From Candidatus Cloacimonadota bacterium (GTDB taxonomy: Bacteria > Cloacimonadota > Cloacimonadia > Cloacimonadales > WRIO01), in assembly GCA_017998585.1 (NCBI GenBank), contig JAGOCT010000007.1, positions 1-17,522 on the forward strand: a stretch of DNA of 17,522 nt. The letters run 5' to 3'. Position 1 is the stretch's first letter. The number at the start of each line of letters is the position of its first letter. The notes beneath the pieces were generated by a model that saw nothing but the letters and a program-made list of their open reading frames with translations, was not told the origin of the DNA and did no database searches. Positions 7,384-14,536 of this stretch are shown here, in pieces. A program made the position numbers and the translations under genes.

Positions 7384-7405
7384 GCATTTTTAATAAGGAG
7401 AAATT

Positions 7406-8260
7406 ATGTCTAAATACTTAATAACAGGCGGAAAAGGGATGCTTGCCTATGCGATCATCAATCATCCGTTCTTTAAAGATCATTGTGCCTGTGATGTAGA
7501 AGATTTTAATATTTGTGATAAAGATCAGATGGTATCAGTCCTTGAAAAAGAAAAGCCGGAATATGTCATCAATTGTGCAGCCTATACCGATGTAACCAAA
7601 GCAGAAACTGAATATGATAAAGCATATCAAATAAATGCCACAGGTGCAAAAAACCTGGCTGAACTATCATTAGCGTATCAGTTTAAGCTCATTCATATCA
7701 GTACGGATTTTGTTTTTCCTGGAAATAAAGAGATAGAAAAATCTGAAAATGACGAAACTCAACCCGTTAATGCCTATGGTAAATCAAAACTTGAAGGAGA
7801 AGTGTTTGTAAACGCAATTGCTAAAGACCATTTAATCCTAAGAGTTTCATGGCTTTATGGTCCTAATGGGAGAAACTTTGTTTCAATAATCTCACAACTC
7901 ATTAAAACAAAAGATGAATTGAATATTGTTGCTGATCAGTATGGAAAGACAACCTATACCGTTGATGTAGCCGAAGTATTAAGTCATTTGATTACGAAGC
8001 AGGCAAATGGCATCTATCATTTTGCTAATCAGGGAGTTAGTTCCAGATACGAATTCACGCAGGAAATATATCGACTCATCAAAGAATATGAAGAAGTTGA
8101 TTGTACTATCAAGCCAATGAAAGCAATCGATTATCCGGATCCAACACCCAGACCATCCTATTCAGTACTTAATACGGATAAAATCAGCCAGCTTATCGAT
8201 AAACCAAGACATTGGCGATCTGCTTTATCAGACTATATTGATCTGATTTATAGTAAATAA
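7406..8260 (+). CDS. rfbD: dTDP-4-dehydrorhamnose reductase-like protein (RfbD/RmlD family)
   Basis: Extended short-chain dehydrogenase, 284 aa, that fits the last step of dTDP-L-rhamnose synthesis, the NAD(P)H-dependent reduction of dTDP-4-dehydro-L-rhamnose. The nucleotide-binding loop ITGGKGMLA (6-14) opens the protein. The family motif AAYTDVTKAE (58-67), the catalytic region ISTD (98-101) and the Y124-x3-K128 pair in YGKSK follow. RVSWLYGPNGRNFV and RPSYSVL near the end are also characteristic. A clean AAGGAG site precedes the ATG. The other rhamnose genes (rfbA, rfbB, rfbC) are not in the window, so the exact sugar substrate is not proven by context. Some relatives act in other nucleotide-sugar pathways. 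Confidence 0.85.
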   Translation: MSKYLITGGKGMLAYAIINHPFFKDHCACDVEDFNICDKDQMVSVLEKEKPEYVINCAAYTDVTKAETEYDKAYQINATGAKNLAELSLAYQFKLIHISTDFVFPGNKEIEKSENDETQPVNAYGKSKLEGEVFVNAIAKDHLILRVSWLYGPNGRNFVSIISQLIKTKDELNIVADQYGKTTYTVDVAEVLSHLITKQANGIYHFANQGVSSRYEFTQEIYRLIKEYEEVDCTIKPMKAIDYPDPTPRPSYSVLNTDKISQLIDKPRHWRSALSDYIDLIYSK

Positions 8261-8264
8261 AATG

Positions 8265-8292
8265 ATTCATCAGGAATAAGGGCTTGATGAAT
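8265..8292 (+). promoter_or_regulatory. Hairpin in the rfbD-bioY gap
   Basis: ATTCATCA (8265-8272) pairs perfectly with TGATGAAT (8285-8292) around a 12-base loop. The right arm includes an upstream in-frame ATG at 8291, which would be masked in the folded mRNA. There is no T-run, so it is not a terminator. It does not resemble a BirA operator. Confidence 0.35.
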
Positions 8293-8317
8293 GAATAAAT
8301 CTAAAGGAGAGGGAATA

Positions 8318-8911
8318 ATGCTCAAAAGCACATCCTTGTTCAATACGATTGTATTGAGCAACAGTCAATTACAAGAAAAACGTCATCTTGTATCAACATT
8401 CGCAGTTATCGGAGGATCAATCTTTATTGGTCTGATGTCACAACTGGCAGTAGTACTGCCTTTTAGTCCGGTGCCTGTTACCGGTCAAACCTTTGCTATC
8501 CTGTTACTGGCAATTACTATGGGTTTTCGGAAATCCACTTTAGCAGTTTTAACATTTCTGGCTCAGGGTTTATGCGGATTACCTGTTTTTGCGAATGGGG
8601 CTTCAGGTCCGCTTTACTTTGCTGGCCCTACCGGAGGTTACCTGATTGGTTTCTTACTGGCAAGTGCAGTCGTTGGATTTATGGCTGATAAAAATTACTC
8701 AAAAACATACCTGGGGGCTTTTTTGAGTATGATTGCTGGCAGTTTGATAATATACCTTTGTGGTTTTAGCTGGTTATCTGTATTTTTAGGAGCCGAAAAA
8801 GCATTTACAGCCGGAATATTACCATTTATTGCAGGCGATCTTATAAAAATTATGCTGATTAGTATTAGTTTACCTCTTTCATGGAAACTTTACAAAAAGT
8901 TAAGCTTATAA
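8318..8911 (+). CDS. bioY: Biotin transporter substrate-binding subunit BioY
   Basis: Integral membrane S-component of an energy-coupling-factor transporter that binds biotin. The protein is 197 aa from ATG 8318, chosen because AAAGGAGAGGG lies just upstream; an in-frame ATG at 8291 would add nine residues but has a weaker site and lies in a hairpin. Hydrophobic segments appear at about 25-50, 56-90, 105-123, 130-158 and 165-192. The BioY signatures SPVPVTGQTFAILL (50-63), GLPVFA and GPTGGYLIGF (103-112) are clear. No ecfA or ecfT and no biotin synthesis gene are nearby, so it either borrows a shared energising module or works alone. Last gene of the five-gene run; a strong terminator follows. 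Confidence 0.93.
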   Translation: MLKSTSLFNTIVLSNSQLQEKRHLVSTFAVIGGSIFIGLMSQLAVVLPFSPVPVTGQTFAILLLAITMGFRKSTLAVLTFLAQGLCGLPVFANGASGPLYFAGPTGGYLIGFLLASAVVGFMADKNYSKTYLGAFLSMIAGSLIIYLCGFSWLSVFLGAEKAFTAGILPFIAGDLIKIMLISISLPLSWKLYKKLSL

Positions 8912-8958
8912 AGAGATACGGCTAAAACACATAACAAAATAACTATAATCCCTTATAT

Positions 8959-8989
8959 AGAGCCACTTTACGGTGGCTCTTTCTTTTTT
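8959..8989 (+). terminator. Intrinsic terminator after bioY
   Basis: AGAGCCAC (8959-8966) pairs perfectly with GTGGCTCT (8973-8980) around a 6-base loop, followed by TTCTTTTTT. It closes the mtaB-bioY run and insulates it from the promoter that starts eleven bases later. Confidence 0.92.
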
Positions 8990-8999
8990 AAAAAAAAAC

Positions 9000-9028
9000 T
9001 TGACCTCTTTATTCTATTTTGTTATAAT
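9000..9028 (+). promoter_or_regulatory. Near-consensus sigma70 promoter of the histidine kinase gene
   Basis: TTGACC (9000-9005), a 17-base spacer and a perfect TATAAT (9023-9028). Transcription should start near 9035, giving a leader of about 35 bases with a GGGAAGG ribosome site before the kinase ATG. Confidence 0.85.
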
Positions 9029-9068
9029 ACATATCGAAAAGGGAGACCGATAAAAGGGAAGGTGTATT

Positions 9069-10223
9069 ATGGAGATTAAAACCTTTTTTGCAAGTGCATA
9101 CAGAGAGAGTGATACCATTTTAAAAAAATGTAATGAGATTTTAAAAAGTCAAAATTATGTCATAAAACTACTGGATGCAATCCCAACGACTGTAATATTA
9201 CTCAATAAACACAGACAAACGGTATATTGCAATCATAATTTTCTTGAGATGCTCAATATTGAAAGTGAAGAGCAGATTATCGGGATGCGACTTGGAGAAA
9301 TCCTTCACTGTGAAAATGTCCTAAATGCTCCATCCGGTTGTGGAACCAGTTTGTTTTGTAAATATTGCCCGGCAGTTAATGCCATGCTAGACAGCCTAAA
9401 AGGCAAGAGTTCTACGATAGATTGTAAAATCAATATCATCAAAAATGGTGAGCATGATTATCTGGAACTTAGAGTTACAGCAACTCCTCTAACTTTAGGA
9501 AAACAAGATTATATCTGTTTTTCAGTAAGTAATATCACCGATTTTAAACGGCTTAACCTTCTTGAACACATCTTCATCCACGATATATCCAATACCGTAA
9601 CTGTCATTCAATGCATTACAGACTTGTTGAAATATACTCAGGATAGCTATGAAATTGCAGACCTTCTTGATAATTTATTTAACATGACTAAGCAACTCAG
9701 TGAAGAGATTCAATCACACAGAGAATTAATTCTTGCAGAAAATAATGAGTTAAAGCTCAACATTCAAAATCTTGATTCTACTTTTGATTTCTTACAAGAG
9801 TTTAAATACAAATTCAGAGTACATCAAAATGCGATCAATAAAACAATCCAAGTGAGTAATGAATCTGTCTTTATGGAAATCATCACTGAGATTACTCTTT
9901 TAAAGCGAATATTTGGCAATATGTTAAAAAATGCGCTTGAAGCTTCTTCTGAAGGAGATATTATCCACATTGGATGCTTCTATAATGGTGATGACAAAAT
10001 CAGTTTCTATGTTCATAACCCACAGGTAATGATCGAAGAAGTAAAAGCGAACCTGTTTAAACGTGCTTTCTCAACAAAGGGAGTAAATAGAGGCTTAGGA
10101 ACATACAGTATCAAGTTACTTACTGAAAAATACCTCAAAGGAAAAGTCAGCTTTAAATCTTACCCTGAATCAGGAACCACTTTTACGATAACAATACCAG
10201 TAAATCTAAAGAAGCATGTTTGA
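9069..10223 (+). CDS. Cytosolic PAS-domain sensor histidine kinase with cysteine motif
   Basis: Soluble two-component sensor of 384 aa, with no signal peptide or membrane segment. After a short helical start, a PAS domain spans about 32-160. It carries Cys81, Cys91, Cys97 and Cys100, spaced C-x9-C-x5-C-x2-C inside HCENVLNAPSGCGTSLFCKYC, which could bind a metal or cluster or react to redox change. A helical dimerisation region follows with the likely phospho-acceptor His171 in FIHDISNTVTV, an atypical H-box of a HisKA-like subfamily. The ATPase domain has N-box Asn287 (NMLKNALEAS) and a clear G-box, FSTKGVNRGLGTYSIKLL. The usual DxGxG box is replaced by VHNPQVM, which I believe is normal for this subfamily. 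No response regulator gene lies in the window, so its partner is unknown. It is transcribed from its own strong promoter. Confidence 0.9.
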   Translation: MEIKTFFASAYRESDTILKKCNEILKSQNYVIKLLDAIPTTVILLNKHRQTVYCNHNFLEMLNIESEEQIIGMRLGEILHCENVLNAPSGCGTSLFCKYCPAVNAMLDSLKGKSSTIDCKINIIKNGEHDYLELRVTATPLTLGKQDYICFSVSNITDFKRLNLLEHIFIHDISNTVTVIQCITDLLKYTQDSYEIADLLDNLFNMTKQLSEEIQSHRELILAENNELKLNIQNLDSTFDFLQEFKYKFRVHQNAINKTIQVSNESVFMEIITEITLLKRIFGNMLKNALEASSEGDIIHIGCFYNGDDKISFYVHNPQVMIEEVKANLFKRAFSTKGVNRGLGTYSIKLLTEKYLKGKVSFKSYPESGTTFTITIPVNLKKHV

Positions 10224-10310
10224 TTTCTTCATTATAAAAGTCATTCCAAACAACATGGTACTTGACAATTTTACATACATACTGAAGATGTTCAATTGGA
10301 GGGTATTGAT

Positions 10311-11984
10311 ATGAAGTATAAAAGAACTCCTATTGGAATTAGCGATTTTAAAAAATTAAGAGTAGGTAACTGCTATTGGATTGATAAGTCCTTATTCATA
10401 AAAGATGTTGTCGAAAGCGCTGAAGTATTACTTTATCCTCGTCCGCGCCGTTTTGGTAAAACCATCAATCTATCTATGTTACGATACTTTTATGATTGTA
10501 GAGAAGACAATTCCTCTCTTTTTTCTGATCTGGCTATCAGCCAGGAAGCAGAGATCATGCAAAAACAAGGTAAATACCCTGTTATATTTTTCACTTTTAA
10601 AGACGTTAAAGGAAATGATTTTGAGCAATGTTTGGATGCCATCCGACTTATTATCAGCCAATTATATCTTGAACACATTTATCTGCTGGATTCAGATTTT
10701 ATGCATCCCTTCGAGAAATTCATTTACAATCAGATAATTGAGAAAAAATCAAATCAGGCTGAGTTAGAACATTCAATAAAAAAACTAGGTGATTTTCTTA
10801 AAAAATACCACAAGGAGAATCCAGTTATTTTAATTGATGAATATGATATGCCCATTCATTCTGCTTATCTGAATGGTTATTACGAACACTTGATTACATT
10901 TATCAGAAATATGCTCAGTGCCTGTCTGAAAGACAATGTAGTATTAGAAAAGGCTGTTTTAACGGGAATACTAAGGGTAGCAAAAGAAAGTATTTTTTCA
11001 GGGTTGAATAACCTAAAAGTGAATAGTATTCTTTCAAAAGAATCATCTGATAGATTTGGATTCACTGATAAAGAAGTCGAAAAGTGTTTGAAGGACTATG
11101 ATTTGTCAGATAAACTTCAGATCGTCAAAGACTGGTATGATGGTTATAATTTCTACGATCATGAGATTTACAATCCATGGTCAATACTTAATTTTATCAT
11201 GGAAAAACAAATTAAACCCTATTGGGTGAACACTTCTGGGAATGATCTCATAAAATTATTGTTACAAAAAGCAAATTCAACGACAAAGAAAGACTTGGAA
11301 ATCCTGGTTGAAAAAGGGACATTATCTCGCGAGATTCAAGATAATATCGTATATGGTGAAATAGAGAATAATACCAATTCATTATGGAACTTCCTGTTAA
11401 TGAGTGGTTATCTTCGTTATGACAATCTTGTAGAAAATTATTTTTCTTGGTCAGCTGATTTAAAAATCCCTAATAAGGAAGTTCAGTATTTGTTTGAAAC
11501 TCAGGTAATAAAGTCATGGTTCAATCTGGCAAATCAAGATATTCAGTTAGACAATGTTTTGGATGAACTTACAAGAGGTGATTTAGATTCTTTTATAAAG
11601 GCATTTACTGATTTTTGTTTAGACTCATTCAGTTATTTTGATGTAAGCGGTAATGAACCTGAAAGGTTTTACCATGCTTTTGTCTTAGGTATGATCACAT
11701 CTTTAAGACCAAGATATACGATAAGAAGTAACAGAGAATCAGGCTATGGCAGATATGACATTATGATGATTCCAGCTGATAAAAACCAAAGAGGTTTTAT
11801 ATTTGAATTTAAAAAGATTGACCAGTATGAAAAAGAGAACTTTGAGACTGCCCTTCAAAACGCAAAAAATCAAGTTGTACAAAAAAATTATGCCAGAGAA
11901 TTGTTAGATCAGGGTATTCAGACTATCGTTTATGTAGTTGCAGTTTTTGACAAAAAAGAAGTAAAAGCTGAGTGGTTTGTTTAA
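10311..11984 (+). CDS. Predicted AAA-ATPase / PD-(D/E)XK nuclease-like protein (PF09820 + PF08011 type)
   Basis: Protein of 557 aa in a widespread family of unknown role. The N-terminal AAA-ATPase-like domain begins at once (RTPIGISDFKKL) and has the family's phosphate loop PRPRRFGKT (43-51), an acidic Walker-B-like ILIDEYD (173-179) and TGILRVAKESIFSGLNN (218-234). The C-terminal domain has the nuclease-fold residues Asp483 (GRYDIMM), Glu499 and Lys501 (FEFK). The start is ATG 10311, where GGAGGG lies seven bases upstream; a TTG at 10296 would fall before that site. TTGACA at 10262 might be a -35 box, but no good -10 follows. These genes often occur in many copies per genome and vary between strains; a link to mobile DNA or defence is suspected, not shown. 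It converges on aspS. Confidence 0.88.
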   Translation: MKYKRTPIGISDFKKLRVGNCYWIDKSLFIKDVVESAEVLLYPRPRRFGKTINLSMLRYFYDCREDNSSLFSDLAISQEAEIMQKQGKYPVIFFTFKDVKGNDFEQCLDAIRLIISQLYLEHIYLLDSDFMHPFEKFIYNQIIEKKSNQAELEHSIKKLGDFLKKYHKENPVILIDEYDMPIHSAYLNGYYEHLITFIRNMLSACLKDNVVLEKAVLTGILRVAKESIFSGLNNLKVNSILSKESSDRFGFTDKEVEKCLKDYDLSDKLQIVKDWYDGYNFYDHEIYNPWSILNFIMEKQIKPYWVNTSGNDLIKLLLQKANSTTKKDLEILVEKGTLSREIQDNIVYGEIENNTNSLWNFLLMSGYLRYDNLVENYFSWSADLKIPNKEVQYLFETQVIKSWFNLANQDIQLDNVLDELTRGDLDSFIKAFTDFCLDSFSYFDVSGNEPERFYHAFVLGMITSLRPRYTIRSNRESGYGRYDIMMIPADKNQRGFIFEFKKIDQYEKENFETALQNAKNQVVQKNYARELLDQGIQTIVYVVAVFDKKEVKAEWFV

Positions 11985-12032
11985 AAACTCAGTCGATTGA
12001 AACACAATCTTTAATTATCACATTACAAAATT

Positions 12033-12064
12033 AAACAAAAAACAGCGGAGGATTTCTCCTCCGC
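12033..12064 (-). terminator. Intrinsic terminator of aspS
   Basis: A perfect 8-bp GC-rich stem (GCGGAGGA at 12045-12052 with TCCTCCGC at 12057-12064, 4-base loop) is followed on the minus strand by TGTTTTTTGTTT. On the plus strand no T-run follows, so it mainly serves aspS, though the hairpin may also slow transcription coming from the ATPase/nuclease gene. Confidence 0.9.
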
Positions 12065-12084
12065 ATAATAAATTAGAATTAAGT

Positions 12085-13872
12085 CTATTCTTTAGTATTA
12101 AGTGAAATACTTAATTCTTTAATTTGCTTTTCATCCACATGAGATGGGCATTGACTCATTAAATCAACCGCTTTCAATGTTTTAGGGAAGGCTATTACAT
12201 CACGAAGAGATTCAGCTCCGGATAAGATCATCGCCATACGGTCTATTCCAGGTGCTATTCCACCATGAGGTGGTGTACCATATTTAAGGGCATTAAGGAA
12301 GAAACCAAACTTATCAGCCAGTTCTTCTTCGTTAAACCCAAGTACATCGAAAATCTTTTTCTGTATATCCCAGCGATGACATCTGATACTACCGGATGAT
12401 AATTCCATTCCATTACAAACCATATCATACAACTGACCAAGAATTTCACCATACTTTTCAGGCTGTTCAAAATATTCAAGATGTTCTTCTTTTGGCATAG
12501 TAAACATGTGATGAGCAGGTTCCCATCTGTTTTGTTCATCGTTGTACTCAAAAAGAGGAAAGTCAGTAATCCAACAAAAAGCAAAGCTGTTCTCATCATA
12601 CAATTTCAGTTCTTTACCTAACTGATTTCTCACACCTGCCAGTACTTTGTAAACCAGTTTATTCGTATCAGCAGCAAAAAGAATCAGGTCATTTGCTTTA
12701 GCTTGAGTTTTCTCTTTGATAGCTTGAATTTCTGTTTCACTGAGGAATTTTGCAATACCACCATCAAAACCATTATCTGTCACTTTTACAAATGCCAGAC
12801 CTTTACCACCTAAATGTTTAGCAAGGGCTGTCAGTTCGTCAATCTGTTTACGGCTATAATGAGCACAATTCGGAGCAACAATACAACGAATTGAGCCTTT
12901 TACTTCAAATGCAGACTTAAATACCTGGAATTCAGAGTTTTTAACGCTATCGCTTACATCAATTAACTCCATACCAAAACGAAGATCAGGTTTATCAATA
13001 CCAAATCTATCCATTGCTTCCTGCCAGGTTAATCTAACAAAAGGTGTCTGTAAATCATAATTGATTGTCTTTTTAAAAACGTGAGCAAATAAGCCTTCCA
13101 TCAGCTCAAAAATCTGTTCCTGAGTAACAAAGCTCATTTCAATATCTAACTGAGTAAATTCAGGCTGACGATCTGCTCTCAGGTCTTCATCTCTGAAACA
13201 ACGGGCAATCTGAAAATATCTGTCCATACCTGAGATCATTAAGAGTTGTTTGTAAATCTGGGGAGATTGAGGGAGAGCAAAGAATTTACCAGGGTGCACA
13301 CGACTTGGTACCAGATAATCTCTGGCGCCTTCGGGGGTGCTTTTCATCAGAATTGGGGTTTCAATTTCATAAAAAGATTTTTGAGTTAGGTATTCACGAA
13401 TAGCAAAAACCATGTTGTGTCTCATGATTAAATTTCTTTGTAGTTTTTCTCTTCTCAGATCAAGATATCTGTAAGTCAATCTTAAATCTTCTTCTGCCAG
13501 TATATTTTCATTCAGCTGAATTGGAAGCGCTTCACTGTCATTGAGTAATTTTGCTTCGGTAATATGAATTTCAACTTCACCAGTTTTCATATTCTTATTA
13601 ATATTCTTCTCATCTCTTAGTGCTACAGTTCCCTTAACAGCCATGACATATTCATTTCTAACATCTTTTGCCACATCATAAGCCTGAGTCACATCAGGTG
13701 AAAACATACATTGAACATAGCCTTTGACATCGCGTAAATCAATAAAAATAAGACCGCCAAGATCTCTTCTACGATGTACCCAGCCCATTAACAGAATTTC
13801 CTGTCCCTCAAGGCATTTATCAATATCACCACAATAGTGGCTTCTTTTCCAGTTACCAATTAAATCTAACAT
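12085..13872 (-). CDS. aspS: Aspartyl-tRNA synthetase
   Basis: Class IIb synthetase that charges tRNA-Asp, 595 aa, normal bacterial length. The N-terminal anticodon-binding OB fold has GWVHRRRDLGGLIFIDLRD (30-48). The catalytic core follows with QSPQIYKQ (202-209), motif 2 FRDEDLRADRQPEFTQLD (226-243) and motif 3 APGIDR ending at 545; the bacterial GAD insertion lies between motifs 2 and 3. Leu38 in RRRDLGG, where non-discriminating enzymes often have His, and the EKNIN..M.TGE stretch resemble E. coli AspRS. This suggests a tRNA-Asp-specific enzyme, but it is only a weak prediction. The start ATG has AGAGG five bases upstream. It lies 64 bases downstream of the lipoprotein gene, behind a hairpin terminator; I see no good promoter in that gap, so read-through from the gyrase genes is possible. 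Confidence 0.98.
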   Translation of the reverse strand: MLDLIGNWKRSHYCGDIDKCLEGQEILLMGWVHRRRDLGGLIFIDLRDVKGYVQCMFSPDVTQAYDVAKDVRNEYVMAVKGTVALRDEKNINKNMKTGEVEIHITEAKLLNDSEALPIQLNENILAEEDLRLTYRYLDLRREKLQRNLIMRHNMVFAIREYLTQKSFYEIETPILMKSTPEGARDYLVPSRVHPGKFFALPQSPQIYKQLLMISGMDRYFQIARCFRDEDLRADRQPEFTQLDIEMSFVTQEQIFELMEGLFAHVFKKTINYDLQTPFVRLTWQEAMDRFGIDKPDLRFGMELIDVSDSVKNSEFQVFKSAFEVKGSIRCIVAPNCAHYSRKQIDELTALAKHLGGKGLAFVKVTDNGFDGGIAKFLSETEIQAIKEKTQAKANDLILFAADTNKLVYKVLAGVRNQLGKELKLYDENSFAFCWITDFPLFEYNDEQNRWEPAHHMFTMPKEEHLEYFEQPEKYGEILGQLYDMVCNGMELSSGSIRCHRWDIQKKIFDVLGFNEEELADKFGFFLNALKYGTPPHGGIAPGIDRMAMILSGAESLRDVIAFPKTLKAVDLMSQCPSHVDEKQIKELSISLNTKE

Positions 13873-13904
13873 AAAACCTCTTTTCTATTCTTGACTCTCA
13901 GCCA

Positions 13905-13938
13905 TAATTAAGAAAGTCAACTGATGCCAGTTGACTTT
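13905..13938 (-). terminator. Intrinsic terminator after the lipoprotein gene
   Basis: A perfect 11-bp stem (AAAGTCAACTG at 13913-13923 with CAGTTGACTTT at 13928-13938, loop ATGC) overlaps the stop codon. It is followed on the minus strand by CTTAATT, a modest T-rich tail. It may only partly stop transcription into aspS. Confidence 0.65.
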
Positions 13939-14536
13939 ATTTCATTCGCTGAAAAGTGATTTCTTTTTTGTTAAAGACAAAGACCATTCGGTTGGTATTT
14001 GCTTTTACTTTTGGGAAATAGATTATTCCCTGTTTTGAAGCTCTGGGTAATATTTCTCCGAATGCAAATGAGTCCATGATGATATTTCGTTGAATCTGCG
14101 ATCGTCTTTGCATGATTTCCTGTTGAGTCTGTACAGACATGAGAAAGCGGTCAACATACAGCGTTTCATCCTGCATCATCAATTCTAATACCTGTTCATA
14201 ATCCTGAACATCCTGCTGATTTCTAAATTCATCAAGTAATGCAAAATCCTTAGGTAGAATCTTAATTGTTTCATTAGAATTGTTTTGAATTTTTACCCAA
14301 AAGGTCGTATAATGATCAGATAAATACTGAGGATCTTTCACCCACATTTGTTCAGAAACTGTTAAAACCAGTTCATTAGTTTTATATACAGCCAGATCAT
14401 CACTAACAATCAAGCCAGGCTCTTGTATAGGAATAAATCGAGTAGTACAAGCATTTAATGTCATTAAAACAGCAATAAACAGGCAGTATAAAAACTGCCT
14501 GTTTTTTTTTTTTGTAAAACGTTTATTCTTCGTCAT
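13937..14536 (-). CDS. Small predicted lipoprotein of unknown function
   Basis: I do not recognise the family. From ATG 14536 the protein is 199 aa: a lysine-rich start (MTKNKRFTKKKNRQ), a hydrophobic segment (FLYCLFIAVLMTL) and a lipobox LNAC with the lipidated cysteine near residue 30. After that comes a probable beta-sandwich (FWVKIQNNSNETIKILPKDF) that resembles DUF4352-type extracellular domains, then a Gln/Met-rich helical part. It should be anchored in a membrane facing the periplasm. The start is uncertain: it overlaps the last 14 bases of gyrA, no strong ribosome site precedes it, and an upstream in-frame ATG (14560) also lies inside gyrA. The signal-peptide codons include a run of twelve A and an 11-bp hairpin, so frame and expression depend on that run. 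The lipobox makes chance unlikely. Confidence 0.75.
   Translation of the reverse strand: MTKNKRFTKKKNRQFLYCLFIAVLMTLNACTTRFIPIQEPGLIVSDDLAVYKTNELVLTVSEQMWVKDPQYLSDHYTTFWVKIQNNSNETIKILPKDFALLDEFRNQQDVQDYEQVLELMMQDETLYVDRFLMSVQTQQEIMQRRSQIQRNIIMDSFAFGEILPRASKQGIIYFPKVKANTNRMVFVFNKKEITFQRMK
14477..14513. repeat. Hairpin plus A12/T12 homopolymer at the gyrA-lipoprotein junction
   Basis: AAACAGGCAGT (14477-14487) pairs with ACTGCCTGTTT (14494-14504) in a perfect 11-bp stem with a 6-base loop. The homopolymer is T12 on the plus strand at 14502-14513. As a terminator it looks best for plus-strand transcription, but no plus-strand gene lies upstream. On the minus strand it follows the gyrA stop by 18 bases, with a weaker T-rich tail (TTTATTGCTGTTTT). 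It may attenuate the step from gyrA to the lipoprotein gene. Confidence 0.7.

Noticed and set aside
8261..8317. Riboswitch or BirA operator before bioY
   Set aside because: The 57-base gap is too short for known riboswitches and lacks a BirA-type TTGTAAAC...GTTTACAA palindrome.
9069..10223. Inactive kinase because the usual DxGxG box is missing
   Set aside because: The N-box and the FSTKG...RGLGTYS box are intact, and VHNP in that position appears to be normal for this kinase subfamily.
12255..12599. 114-codon minus-strand frame inside aspS
   Set aside because: It is an out-of-frame overlap within the conserved aspS catalytic core, with no start context.
14477..14513. Simple plus-strand terminator
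   Set aside because: The T12 run faces plus-strand transcription, but every gene from 12085 to the right edge is on the minus strand, so no transcript is known to end there.
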